NCBI GenBank assembly: GCA_017962605.1
Contig: JAGCUY010000199.1
Coordinates: 1 to 33,802 of the forward strand
Direction: 5' to 3'
Length of the DNA: 33,802 nt
Source of the DNA: Kiritimatiellia bacterium
GTDB taxonomy: Bacteria; Verrucomicrobiota; Kiritimatiellia; RFP12; JAAYLN01
The notes under the pieces were generated by a model. That model searched no databases and was not told where the DNA came from. It worked only from the letters and a program-made list of their open reading frames with translations. Positions 21,816 to 30,528 of this stretch are shown here, one piece after another. The translations under genes and the position numbers were made by a program. Positions within the stretch are counted from its first letter, which is position 1. Every line of letters begins with the position of its first letter.

Positions 21816-24650
21816 TCATTTCGGCACCCTGATGACGAGAAGCGTATAGTATTTGAAAGTCGGAACGGCGATGGTCGTTTCGCCGCCGGAGGATTTGACA
21901 GGCAGTTCCGCGCAGCGGGGTTCGAGAACGGCGTCTAGCCAATCCGACGGACTTATCGCCCAGGCCCTCGCGCCATCCGCGCCGAAGAGCGTCGTCGAGA
22001 TCCTCACGTCGTCGGCTTCGGGCGGATCTTCCGTCACGGTGTCGTCGCAGAACTCCTGCTCCGGCGCGTTGACGAGATGGATCATGTAATGCGTGAAGCC
22101 GGGCGTCTCGCGGACATAGACCGTGTCCTCGTACCACACGTTGCGGAGCGAGTCGCAGGAGAAGAGCTTCCGCGCGTCTGGCACGATCTCATTGTCCTCG
22201 TGCCAGAAGAGCTCGGAATACCGTGTCATCATCTGCTTGAACGGCCGCATCGGCGGCGAGCCGGCGAACGGATGGCAGCAGGCTGCGGCGATGATCGCCA
22301 TTACGTGCTGCGCCATGACCTGCCCTTCGCCGTGCTTTTTGACGAACGCCGGATCCCACCGTGTGGAAAGGTAGCCGCAGTGGAGAATCTTGGATGGCGT
22401 CTTCACGTATTGGCTTGGCTGCCAGACTATGGCCCGCGTCTTGAGCAGCGCATCGAAGAACCCGCGATAGCTGTGGTCGCTGCGTGACGGGTTGAGGAGG
22501 AAGTCCCATTGCTTCTCGTTCAGGATTCCGCACTGCGGGTGGCTCGCGAGCGTCATCTCCGGGCCGTCCTTCCCGCCATTCGACCAGATGTAGGCATCAG
22601 GTTTCGCCCCGAAGATCGCCTCCTTGGTCCTTTCGAGGTTGCGGACCGCGCACTTCTCGACGCCGCATGTCTTGGCCAAATCGTTCCCGAAGGCGTCGAA
22701 GCCCTGCTTTTTCACATAGCGCCCGTCGAAATAGACGCCGTCCTCTCCAAGCGCCACGACGCAATCGACGAGGTCTTTTATCGCCCAGTCGAAGACGTCC
22801 TCGCGGAACAGGTTCGGCTCGACGTAGGTCCACGGGTAGCGCTGGCGGTTGTTCGCCACTGAAATTTTCAAGGGGTCTGTGTCGCCGTAGAGGCCCATGA
22901 ACTGCCCGCGTTCGTTGCGGAGGATGTATTCGGGCCGCTTGCGCGCCAGCTCGAGTCCGGGCGGGCCTTCCATGAAATTGATCGTGAACCGCGTGTGGTG
23001 GAAGCCCCAGTCGTGCGCCGCCTCAGTGTCGCGGCGGATGTCCCCGGTCCGGCGCGGGTAGCTGCCGTTGGGCGTGATCCACGTGGCGTCGTCCGGGTAT
23101 GTCGTCGTCACGAGATTCCCGCCGACAGACGACTGCTGCATCTGCCACCTGGTCTCCATGTTGTGGTAGGAGAGGAACGGCCCCATGCCCGGAGCCAGCT
23201 GCTCCCATTTCCTGTAGGTTAGCCATCCACCGCAGTCCGCCCAGTCGCTTTCCCCGTAGCCGTAGTATCCGAGAAGATGCCGTATGCCTGGGGTGACCAT
23301 GCCCCTCGCCGTCTCCATCTGGCATCCCTGGTTCACGCGCCACCAGTCGTCGTTGACGTTGAAGTATTCGCTCCGTGCGGCCCCGTCATCCGTCGCGACG
23401 CGGAGCTCGTGTCCGTAGCGGACGTCGCTCCCCGGCCAATCGACCCGAACGGTCTTTGACTCCTTCGGCTCAATGGAGACAGTTCCCGCGAAGATGTCGC
23501 GGCTCCCCTCTCCAAGTCCCCAGGCTTCCTTTACGGTGAATCCGGCCGTCTTCGCCTCGTCGGCCGTGTTCGTGAAGCAGATCGTCGCCCAGCCCTTTTC
23601 CCCGAGCGGATAGACGATCTTGTTCGGAACGATGCGCAGCGGCGCGATTCCCGGTTCCCGGGCGGTCGCCTCAGCCACGTCCGCAGTCTCCGCCACGCGC
23701 TTCTTTTCAACGGAAAAGCGGAAGCTCCCGATGGTCGGCGGAATCCCGCCTGACGCGCCGGCGACGAGCGTCGCGCGGATGCGAAGCAGCCTGGCGCCTT
23801 CCGGCACGGACATGGTTTTCCCCGCTTCAAACTGCATCCATTCACCGTCGCCGTGGGAATACTCGAACGACACGTCGCCGCAGCCCTTGTCGAATGTGGC
23901 GTCGAAACGCCATTTCGCAATCCGTTCGACGGCGATGGGACGGGAAACTGCGCTTCCGCGCTCACTGCGCACGACCTTGTGGGTATCTACGGTGGCGCTT
24001 TCCGCACGCGCCGAAGTCCCTTTCCTGACAAAGACAATCCGGTCGAGGATGCAGCCGCCGCACCACGCGCTGTTCGCGGGGAACTCGTAGCGGTGGCGTC
24101 CCGCCGTCAGGCTGTATGTCCTGTTCCTGTACCAGTGCCAGATGCCCGGTTCGAGCCATTTGCCCGTCATCACGTCGTCATCCGGCAACGGGGCGTATTT
24201 GTCGATCTTGGCGGCATCCGCCGAATCGACCATCATGCGCATTTCACCGCCGTCCATCCGCTCCCAGTGGTTGTAGTTCGCGGCAAGGGGGAAGAGCGCG
24301 CGCATCCAGACTTCGTATTCGCCTTCCTCGGCGATCTCCAAATCCCAGGCGAGATCCTTCATGTGGGTGACGCAGAGGCCGGAGACTGAACCCTCGGCCG
24401 CGAAGACGCGCCCCTGCGGGTTGGCCGGCTGGAAGAGGCAGAACTCCCCTGGTTCGACGACGAACGCGCCGCCCGCCGCTTGGATGACCTTCGTCTCCAG
24501 GCACATCGACGAGCCAGCGAGCCGCACCGTATCGGAAGGTTCGAAAAAGATGCGGGCGGAGGTCATTTCGCCGCGCACCGGGGAAACGGCTGAAAGAACG
24601 CTTAAAAGGAGCGCCGCCAACTGCGGTGCCGAATAAAATGAAGTTCTCAT
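21816..24650 (-). CDS. Secreted TIM-barrel glycoside-hydrolase-like protein with N-terminal CBM-like domain
   Basis: A 944-residue exported protein. The start at 24650 overlaps the previous stop as ATGA and gives a signal peptide (residues 1-27). Open frame continues far upstream, but that part is only the complement of frame content inside the neighbouring gene. Residues 50-210 form a jelly-roll-like carbohydrate-binding region (G-E-Y-E-V-W-M-R-A, later I-L-D-R-I-V-F-V). Residues 330-430 are an Ig-like domain. Residues 430-820 look like a TIM barrel, with D-G-V-Y-F-D-G-R-Y (637-645, D642) on a likely catalytic strand. A final beta-sandwich closes the protein. It resembles large uncharacterised glycoside hydrolases of PVC bacteria; no CAZy family is claimed. 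Confidence 0.75.
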   Translation of the reverse strand: MRTSFYSAPQLAALLLSVLSAVSPVRGEMTSARIFFEPSDTVRLAGSSMCLETKVIQAAGGAFVVEPGEFCLFQPANPQGRVFAAEGSVSGLCVTHMKDLAWDLEIAEEGEYEVWMRALFPLAANYNHWERMDGGEMRMMVDSADAAKIDKYAPLPDDDVMTGKWLEPGIWHWYRNRTYSLTAGRHRYEFPANSAWCGGCILDRIVFVRKGTSARAESATVDTHKVVRSERGSAVSRPIAVERIAKWRFDATFDKGCGDVSFEYSHGDGEWMQFEAGKTMSVPEGARLLRIRATLVAGASGGIPPTIGSFRFSVEKKRVAETADVAEATAREPGIAPLRIVPNKIVYPLGEKGWATICFTNTADEAKTAGFTVKEAWGLGEGSRDIFAGTVSIEPKESKTVRVDWPGSDVRYGHELRVATDDGAARSEYFNVNDDWWRVNQGCQMETARGMVTPGIRHLLGYYGYGESDWADCGGWLTYRKWEQLAPGMGPFLSYHNMETRWQMQQSSVGGNLVTTTYPDDATWITPNGSYPRRTGDIRRDTEAAHDWGFHHTRFTINFMEGPPGLELARKRPEYILRNERGQFMGLYGDTDPLKISVANNRQRYPWTYVEPNLFREDVFDWAIKDLVDCVVALGEDGVYFDGRYVKKQGFDAFGNDLAKTCGVEKCAVRNLERTKEAIFGAKPDAYIWSNGGKDGPEMTLASHPQCGILNEKQWDFLLNPSRSDHSYRGFFDALLKTRAIVWQPSQYVKTPSKILHCGYLSTRWDPAFVKKHGEGQVMAQHVMAIIAAACCHPFAGSPPMRPFKQMMTRYSELFWHEDNEIVPDARKLFSCDSLRNVWYEDTVYVRETPGFTHYMIHLVNAPEQEFCDDTVTEDPPEADDVRISTTLFGADGARAWAISPSDWLDAVLEPRCAELPVKSSGGETTIAVPTFKYYTLLVIRVPK

Positions 24651-26284
24651 TTCAACAGCCCCCTCATCGTCTTGAGATAGTCGCCGTTGCCGTTCCAGAA
24701 CGCCTTCGCGTCTCGGCCCTCGTCGCCAAGCGGCGTTCCGAGAAATGCATATACCGTGCCCGCGCCGTATGCGCCCTTTACGAGAAGCGGGTCGCCCGCG
24801 GAGGTTTTCAGAACCACCTCCGAGCCCTCCTTCGGCTCGTCCCGATGAATCCAGAACAGAGTCGCGCCGCAGCCGTCGAAGGCGACGGCGGTGCGTCCGT
24901 CGGCGTCGTCGGCCGAGGCCGGGAGACAGTCGAAGGCATGTGTCCTGACTGGCAGCATGCTTTCGAGGAACGTCCCCGCATAGCCGCCGCATCCGTAGGC
25001 GAAGGGGCCGCCACCGACGACGAGCGTGCCGCCGTTCTCCACGTATGATGCGAGGCGGGCGAGCATCGGGCGGACGCTTTCCTCGTTCACGTCGCCCAGG
25101 AAAACATACCGATATTCGCCGATGGTGGAGGCTGGAGGCACTTGCGCGATCCCCTGCGGCGTCGCAGGGATGACGGTGAATTCGAGTTCCGGGAACATTT
25201 CCTGGAAGCGGAAGAAGTTCGCGTAGAAGCCAAAGAGAAGAAGCGCCTTGTTTCCCGGCGGCGGACGGACTCCGCTGCGCCGCGCGCCGCCTATGGTCTT
25301 GGGGGGAATGGGCCGGTGGTGGGGCCAGATTGCGGGGACCATCGGCAACGATGCCATGCGGAAGCCGTTTTCTCGGAACTGCTCGAAGCGGATGCCGTTC
25401 AACTCGGCCGAAAGGACCGTCTGCGTCTGCGGCTTTTCGCACCGGAACCAGGTCGTCCTGGTTTCGCCCTTCCGGATGGACAGGTTCACTTTCGCCGATC
25501 CGAGGATATTCCCCTCCACGTCCGTCTGCATGGCCTCGCCGGCGACCGTCAGGTCGCGGAAGGCGCGAACGGCGAGCGTCGGGCAGAAGGCGGGACCAGT
25601 GAAGCCGGCGGCGAAGTCATCGTTTACCGTGGCGATCGCGCCAAGTCCGTTCAGTTTACGGATGACGGTTCGCGCCGTGAACGATTCGCCGGGCGGGAGC
25701 ATCCCGCCGTCGAAGAGGACGCCGCGCGTCTTCATGTCGTTGGCGCAGTATGCCGCCGAGAGCGTGGAGAAGTCGAAGAGGAAGGCGAAGCCGGTCATGC
25801 GGCCAGGGTTGTAGGCGGCGAACCACGGCTCGACGAGCGAGAAGTGCCATGGACCCGGCTTGGTGTAGTAGCCCCAGAGCGAACTCATGATGGTTAGGTC
25901 CAGGACGTTGTCCGCCGTGGGTATCCAGTTGCGGTCGCTCGTTGCCGAAGCGTCGGAGGTCTCGAAGTGCGTCCGCCACCCGAACGAGGCGTAGCGCATT
26001 TCCTCTGTCGTGTTCTCCAGCGTGAATGCGATTTCGGCGCGGTCGTCGTCCTCCGACACCCGCCGCGTGATCTTGACGCCTTTGAGGTCGAGCCCGCCGT
26101 CCTTTTCGGAGATGACGGCGGACTCCGAGCCGTCGGCGTTGCGCGTCCATCCCAGGACTGGCGCGCCTGTCTCAATCTGCGCGGCGGAAAAGGCCGGCTC
26201 GAGTGCCGGAATTGCCGCAAGTGCGGAGGCGACAAGCCAGGAAAACATCCAGGCCGCCACCGTCATTTCACGCGTGGCCTTCAT
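24647..26284 (-). CDS. Secreted protein of unknown function with C-terminal amidotransferase-like fold
   Basis: A 545-residue protein with a signal peptide (hydrophobic residues 8-23). The N-terminal 300 residues are beta-rich and may form a sandwich like the galactose-mutarotase or beta-galactosidase small domain (for example D-L-K-G-V-K-I-T-R-R-V-S and T-L-E-N-T-T-E-E-M-R-Y). The C-terminal 200 residues contain A-S-Y-V-E-N-G-G-T-L-V-V-G-G-G and Y-G-A-G-T-V-Y-A-F-L-G-T-P. This pattern is seen in ThuA/class I amidotransferase-like domains that accompany glycoside hydrolases and often lack catalytic residues. A GGAGG site lies 6 bases before the ATG. It is 24 bases after the 1355-residue protein gene and overlaps the next gene by 4 bases. 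Function is unknown; its place suggests handling of the same glycan outside the cytoplasm. Confidence 0.7.
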   Translation of the reverse strand: MKATREMTVAAWMFSWLVASALAAIPALEPAFSAAQIETGAPVLGWTRNADGSESAVISEKDGGLDLKGVKITRRVSEDDDRAEIAFTLENTTEEMRYASFGWRTHFETSDASATSDRNWIPTADNVLDLTIMSSLWGYYTKPGPWHFSLVEPWFAAYNPGRMTGFAFLFDFSTLSAAYCANDMKTRGVLFDGGMLPPGESFTARTVIRKLNGLGAIATVNDDFAAGFTGPAFCPTLAVRAFRDLTVAGEAMQTDVEGNILGSAKVNLSIRKGETRTTWFRCEKPQTQTVLSAELNGIRFEQFRENGFRMASLPMVPAIWPHHRPIPPKTIGGARRSGVRPPPGNKALLLFGFYANFFRFQEMFPELEFTVIPATPQGIAQVPPASTIGEYRYVFLGDVNEESVRPMLARLASYVENGGTLVVGGGPFAYGCGGYAGTFLESMLPVRTHAFDCLPASADDADGRTAVAFDGCGATLFWIHRDEPKEGSEVVLKTSAGDPLLVKGAYGAGTVYAFLGTPLGDEGRDAKAFWNGNGDYLKTMRGLLK

Positions 26285-26308
26285 TGGAATCCTCCATGTG
26301 GAGCCAGA

Positions 26309-29300
26309 CTATTGTATGATGATATGGAAACCCTGGTTCGCAGATACGCGGATTTCGCCATCGGACGCCGTGAATGCCCCTCCGCCGCCGGCAAGACGCC
26401 ATCTCGCCACGGACGGCGCAGTGCCGGTGTAGCGAGCGACAAGGACATTGTTCGGTCCGTTTTCCGGCCTCTCGCCCGCGATTGCGACCGTCGTGCGGCC
26501 ATCGAAGGTGCAGCCGTTGAAAATCGGCACGGTGGTCTCATTCCATGAATCCAGCGAAACCGTCGCGCCGGAGAAGTTCGCGCCGCTGATTGTCCCTGCG
26601 CCGGCTTCGACCGTGGCGCCAGAAACCGTTCCGGCGTTCGAGAAGTCGATGACGCCTGATTCGGCCCGGATTGCGCCCGTCGTCTGGAACATCCCAGCGC
26701 CGAACGAAAGAGTTCCCGCACCCATTGAGACGACGCCGCCGTCGCCGGTGAGCGGAATCTCCGAGAATGAGAAGGTCGTCCCCTCGGCCGCATTGACCTT
26801 GAGGCCGCTGCCGACCGACCGAACGTGGAAATAGGTCGGGCTGGCGTTCGCGGAGGAGAGCGCGAGGTTCGCGTCCGTCCGCCAGGTCGAATCGTCGAAG
26901 GAGACCGTGCAGTCGTGCGTGATGCCGGAAGCGTCGATGGTGTTCACGCCGAAGACCGAGCCGTTGCGGAATGCCATTGTCCCATAGGTGTAATTCGCCT
27001 GCATGCCCGTGAATGGGGCGCATGTGCCATCCTTGCGCTCCATCGTGGAATGGTCGAAGTCGAGTTCGAGGCCGCCATACCAGGTGAATCCGGAGCCGCC
27101 CGTGGAGGTATTGCCGCACGTGATCTTGGAATCCTTCACGAACCATCGGACGGAGGAACCTTTGTTGAAGCCGTTCGCCTGCGACAGCTTCAAGGACCTA
27201 CCGGAGATTAAAACCGAATTCGTGAGCGCGACGGTTGGATGAGAGTATCTGCCGTAGCACCAGAGGCCGATGATGACGTAGTCGAAGGAGGCCGATGCAT
27301 TGTCCATGGCGAAGGTCGGCTCATCGACGGCGGGGCGAGAGGCATCCTCGTTCGCGCCGACACCGACATAGAGATTCGCGTTGTAGTCGAAGCCGAGATC
27401 GATGTCCTTGAACTGGAGCTTCGGCTGCGCGACGCAATTCGTTGTCATGAGGCCTACGATGATTCTCGGTCCGGGACAGGAGACTGTCGTGTTGGATGTT
27501 GTTCCGGAAAGGACGAGCTCACCTTCCGCAACGGTGAGGCCACCCAGGTCGAATGCGGAACCATCCGTCACGTCGTATGGTGCAGCCCCATCGTCGGGAA
27601 TGCCTACTGCGTGCGAATTTCTGGGGTTTGGATACGGCCCGCTTGTGCAGAACTGGGGCGAATCCGAGTTGTCGAATGGGATTTCAAGCCGTCCCACGCC
27701 GCGTTTGATGAGCTTGCCTTGCACCAGATCGAAATCCGGGAGGACGACGTCCGACTCGGTGCGGATCGTGGCGAAGTCGGTGGCTGCGCTCGTCGTCACG
27801 CGGTAGGTTGTTCCGAGCGTCTCCGGGGCCGTGAACTTCACGACGCCGCCGAGCTGCCGCACTTCGTTCGCCGCAAGAGCTCCCGTCACCGCGCTTTCGA
27901 GGACGCCTTCTGTCACCGTCACCGAGGCGGAGAAGTCGTTCGCCGCGCCGAGCGTCAACGTTGAGAGACCCGTCTTCTCGATGCCGACGCCCGAGACCGG
28001 GCCGTTCAGGGCCAGAGGGCCATCCGTCTGCACCGGGACGACCACGTCGGCGACGACGGCGGAGTTGATGGTGTTTGTCGAATCGGCGGCAGAGGCTATA
28101 CCCGCCTGTCCAGCTTCACCGGCAAGATAAAGCTGACCGCCGGAGAGCGTGTATTCGTTCCCGGCGAAGGAGAGCGCCCCGGCAGTTGCGTCGGAGCCGA
28201 GCGCCACCGAAGTCCCGGCGGGCGACCCGGTGAACGACGCCAGCGTGTCCGCCGTAGGTGCGCCATTGTCCCAGTTCGCGTCGGTCCCCCAGGCGCCGGA
28301 ACCCGTCCAGACCGTAGTCCCGAGCGGCGCATTGGTTTTGACGCCGGCCTTGATTGTCGTCTTGCCGGTTCCCTGATCGTAGGTCGCTTCAAGCGCGCCG
28401 TGCGTCCCGTCCGCGAATGCGTTCTCGAAAACCGCCTGACGGAGCGCGCGCTTGGTGTTGAAGTCGAGTTCGCCATCGATCACGAGAAAGTCCTCGAGCT
28501 GGTCGAGCGTCGGGACGGTCGTGAACTGGATGCGGAGGCCACCGAGCGCGACCGGCCCGGAGACGGTGACCGTCGTGACGGCGGGATCGACGACGAGCGT
28601 CGCGTTGGAGACGACGAGCGACGACAGCGCGACCGATGGGACGGAGCCGAAGGAGAACGTAGCGCCGTTCGTGACGGTCAGCCCTGTCTCGAACGAAATC
28701 GCGGCGTTGCCGAGTTCCATCGTTCCGCCGTCCACGACCGTGTTCGCCACGTCGTAGCTCGCGGCCGAGTAGGTGAGCGTCCCGAGGCCCGACTTGCGGA
28801 GGAGGCCGGATTCGCCGGTGGCGTCCGCAAGATCCTGCGTCACGGGGACGTCGAAGGAATCGGTGTCGAGTGTGAGGCCGCGCGGACCGAGCGTCGCGGA
28901 GGTGATGGAATAGAGGAAGCCGTTCGCGTCGGTCAGGGAGGCCTTGGGCTTGACCGTGCCGCCGTTGGCGTAGAAGGTGGACGTGCCGGCTCCGCCGCGG
29001 ATTCTCTTCGCGCGCAGTTCGCCGCCCGTGAGCGTCATTTCGCCGCGTATCGGGGATTGGTTGGCCAGCACGATTTCGTTATTCGCGTTGGAGACCCGGG
29101 CGCAGATGTCTATCAGGCCGCCGGACTGCCGGAACGTGCTAGTCTTTTCCGATCCGCTGGCGCCGATGACGAACCCGGTGCCGTAGTGCGCGCCGGCCGT
29201 CATTTCAAAGTGGCCCGCGCCGCCCGATTCGCCCAAGTACACTTCCGACCGGTTCACGTTGTTCGTGTTGATCCATGTGCCGCCCGTGACGCGGATGAAG

Positions 29301-30376
29301 CCCTCGCCGGTGGTGCCGTTCCCGCACGCGCCGGCCCGAACCGACTGGGCGTCACCCGCGCGAACGCGGAGCGTGCCGCCTGCGACTTCGACCGTTCCCG
29401 TCCCCTGCCAGCCAAGCTTGAATGCGTTGCCATCTGGCATCGCATAGACGACATCCGCCCCGCGGTCGACAATCAGCCGTCCGTCCGTCGCGGACCATCT
29501 GCCGTTCCAAATGCCGGAGAGCAGATGCCGTCCGCCGTTCAGTCGCACTTCAGCGGGTATGACGCCGGCCCCGCTGTCGTCTTGGAAGCCGACCTGGAAG
29601 AGCAGGTTCGTCAGCGCGCAGTCGTCGAGCGTCAATGTGGCACCGCGATTCACGTTGACGGTTTTGGCGGACTCCGCGACGAACGACGTATTCGTGGCAT
29701 GGATTTGCGCGCGGAAGATGCTCGGATTGCCCGCGGAGGAACCGAAACGGACATTCGAGTCGGCAAAATCGAACGCGAGATCGTACGTTCCCTGAACACC
29801 GCTATCGGTTTCGGTGTTGACGCCCACGTTCAATGCGCCGTTCAGCGTCCATTCCGAATTCGTCATGCCCCAGTCGAGGTAGCAGGCTTTGCCCCGGTAG
29901 CCGATCGCGACGGCCCCGTCATTTGTCAGCGTCGCGTGGTCGAAGTTGGCGGTGAACACGCCGCCTATACCGTCGTTTTGAAAAATGCGGGTGTCGCCGG
30001 AGACATTCACAACGGCTCCGTTCGTCGCCGTAAAGGCCGTTTCCTTTTCCTCCAAGCCGTTTTTCGCGTTCACCACGAACGTGCCGACGTTGAGGCAGGC
30101 GCCGTTGCGGACGATAAATTCTAAGTCGGTCCGATTGCCATACTGCGGTATAATTGAAATCTGCGTGACGTCCACGGTGGCTGGCTGACTCGTCAAGCCG
30201 TCGAGCCACGTAGATAAGGTTCCATCCGCGTTGATGAGGATTGTGTCCCCCGCCGTGTATTTCTCGGCGCACCACTCGGCGAAGTCCCTTGACCTATTGC
30301 CAAAAGGGGTTGTTGCGGCCGTGGCCGTCGTGATCGTCGCGCAGGCGGCGAGAATGGTGAATGCGTTGTTCTTCAT
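26309..30376 (-). CDS. Large secreted beta-helix protein with PATR-type repeats
   Basis: A 1355-residue exported protein and the first gene of the operon. The signal peptide (M-K-N-x-A-F-T-I-L-A-A) nearly repeats that of the 749-residue protein at 13238. The body is a long parallel beta-helix, rich in T, S, G, N and V. It carries several autotransporter-associated strand repeats of the K-x-G-x-G-T-L-T-x pattern (about residues 530 and 800, and a K-R-G-V-G-R-L version near 910) and a T-V-W-T-G-S-G-A-W-G-T-D-A-N-W module near 690. There is no C-terminal translocator barrel, so it is not a classical type V autotransporter. Ligand binding or adhesion to glycan is likely. An AAGGAA site lies 6 bases before the ATG, and the promoter is at 30412-30440. 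Confidence 0.8.
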   Translation of the reverse strand: MKNNAFTILAACATITTATAATTPFGNRSRDFAEWCAEKYTAGDTILINADGTLSTWLDGLTSQPATVDVTQISIIPQYGNRTDLEFIVRNGACLNVGTFVVNAKNGLEEKETAFTATNGAVVNVSGDTRIFQNDGIGGVFTANFDHATLTNDGAVAIGYRGKACYLDWGMTNSEWTLNGALNVGVNTETDSGVQGTYDLAFDFADSNVRFGSSAGNPSIFRAQIHATNTSFVAESAKTVNVNRGATLTLDDCALTNLLFQVGFQDDSGAGVIPAEVRLNGGRHLLSGIWNGRWSATDGRLIVDRGADVVYAMPDGNAFKLGWQGTGTVEVAGGTLRVRAGDAQSVRAGACGNGTTGEGFIRVTGGTWINTNNVNRSEVYLGESGGAGHFEMTAGAHYGTGFVIGASGSEKTSTFRQSGGLIDICARVSNANNEIVLANQSPIRGEMTLTGGELRAKRIRGGAGTSTFYANGGTVKPKASLTDANGFLYSITSATLGPRGLTLDTDSFDVPVTQDLADATGESGLLRKSGLGTLTYSAASYDVANTVVDGGTMELGNAAISFETGLTVTNGATFSFGSVPSVALSSLVVSNATLVVDPAVTTVTVSGPVALGGLRIQFTTVPTLDQLEDFLVIDGELDFNTKRALRQAVFENAFADGTHGALEATYDQGTGKTTIKAGVKTNAPLGTTVWTGSGAWGTDANWDNGAPTADTLASFTGSPAGTSVALGSDATAGALSFAGNEYTLSGGQLYLAGEAGQAGIASAADSTNTINSAVVADVVVPVQTDGPLALNGPVSGVGIEKTGLSTLTLGAANDFSASVTVTEGVLESAVTGALAANEVRQLGGVVKFTAPETLGTTYRVTTSAATDFATIRTESDVVLPDFDLVQGKLIKRGVGRLEIPFDNSDSPQFCTSGPYPNPRNSHAVGIPDDGAAPYDVTDGSAFDLGGLTVAEGELVLSGTTSNTTVSCPGPRIIVGLMTTNCVAQPKLQFKDIDLGFDYNANLYVGVGANEDASRPAVDEPTFAMDNASASFDYVIIGLWCYGRYSHPTVALTNSVLISGRSLKLSQANGFNKGSSVRWFVKDSKITCGNTSTGGSGFTWYGGLELDFDHSTMERKDGTCAPFTGMQANYTYGTMAFRNGSVFGVNTIDASGITHDCTVSFDDSTWRTDANLALSSANASPTYFHVRSVGSGLKVNAAEGTTFSFSEIPLTGDGGVVSMGAGTLSFGAGMFQTTGAIRAESGVIDFSNAGTVSGATVEAGAGTISGANFSGATVSLDSWNETTVPIFNGCTFDGRTTVAIAGERPENGPNNVLVARYTGTAPSVARWRLAGGGGAFTASDGEIRVSANQGFHIIIQ

Positions 30377-30389
30377 AATTAGTTCCTTA

Positions 30390-30425
30390 ATTTATGCAAT
30401 TGTCTATGCAGATTCTCGCATAAAT
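30390..30425. promoter_or_regulatory. Inverted repeat ATTTATGC-N20-GCATAAAT overlapping the operon promoter
   Basis: Two perfect 8-base arms (30390-30397 and 30418-30425), with centres 28 bases apart, flank the -10 box and probable start point of the large operon. The spacing of nearly three helical turns suits a dimeric regulator. The GCATAAAT arm also appears in the palindrome before the DUF4838 gene. Confidence 0.45.
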
Positions 30426-30440
30426 CGCAAAGGATGTCAA
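30412..30440 (-). promoter_or_regulatory. Promoter of the 14.5-kb glycan operon
   Basis: Minus strand: perfect TTGACA (30440-30435), 17-base spacer, GAGAAT (30417-30412). The leader is about 29 bases and carries the AAGGAA ribosome binding site. The -10 box departs from consensus in the same way as that of the divergent larA promoter. Confidence 0.65.
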
Positions 30441-30490
30441 TGGCTTTCCATAATGTGAGGCGAATTGCTACGCGTCAAAATGGTTTGCAC

Positions 30491-30519
30491 TTGACAATAC
30501 TTGCAGGATTAGCGAGAAT
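30491..30519 (+). promoter_or_regulatory. Promoter of the LarA-family gene, near-leaderless
   Basis: Perfect TTGACA (30491-30496), 17-base spacer, GAGAAT (30514-30519). Both boxes and the spacer length are identical to those of the divergent operon promoter, and both spacers carry TTGC at the same position and end in GC. The box ends 9 bases before the ATG at 30529. Confidence 0.65.
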
Positions 30520-30528
30520 TGTCTGACC

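Noticed and set aside
24651..25442. N-terminal extension of the TIM-barrel hydrolase frame (264 codons upstream of 24650)
   Set aside because: It lies inside the coupled upstream gene, has no domain features, and the ATG at 24650 gives a signal peptide and the ATGA overlap.
28400..30124. 574-codon plus-strand open frame opposite the 1355-residue beta-helix gene
   Set aside because: It is a GC-rich mirror frame rich in R, E, A and V with no ribosome site or recognisable domain; the minus-strand gene has signal peptide, promoter and repeats.
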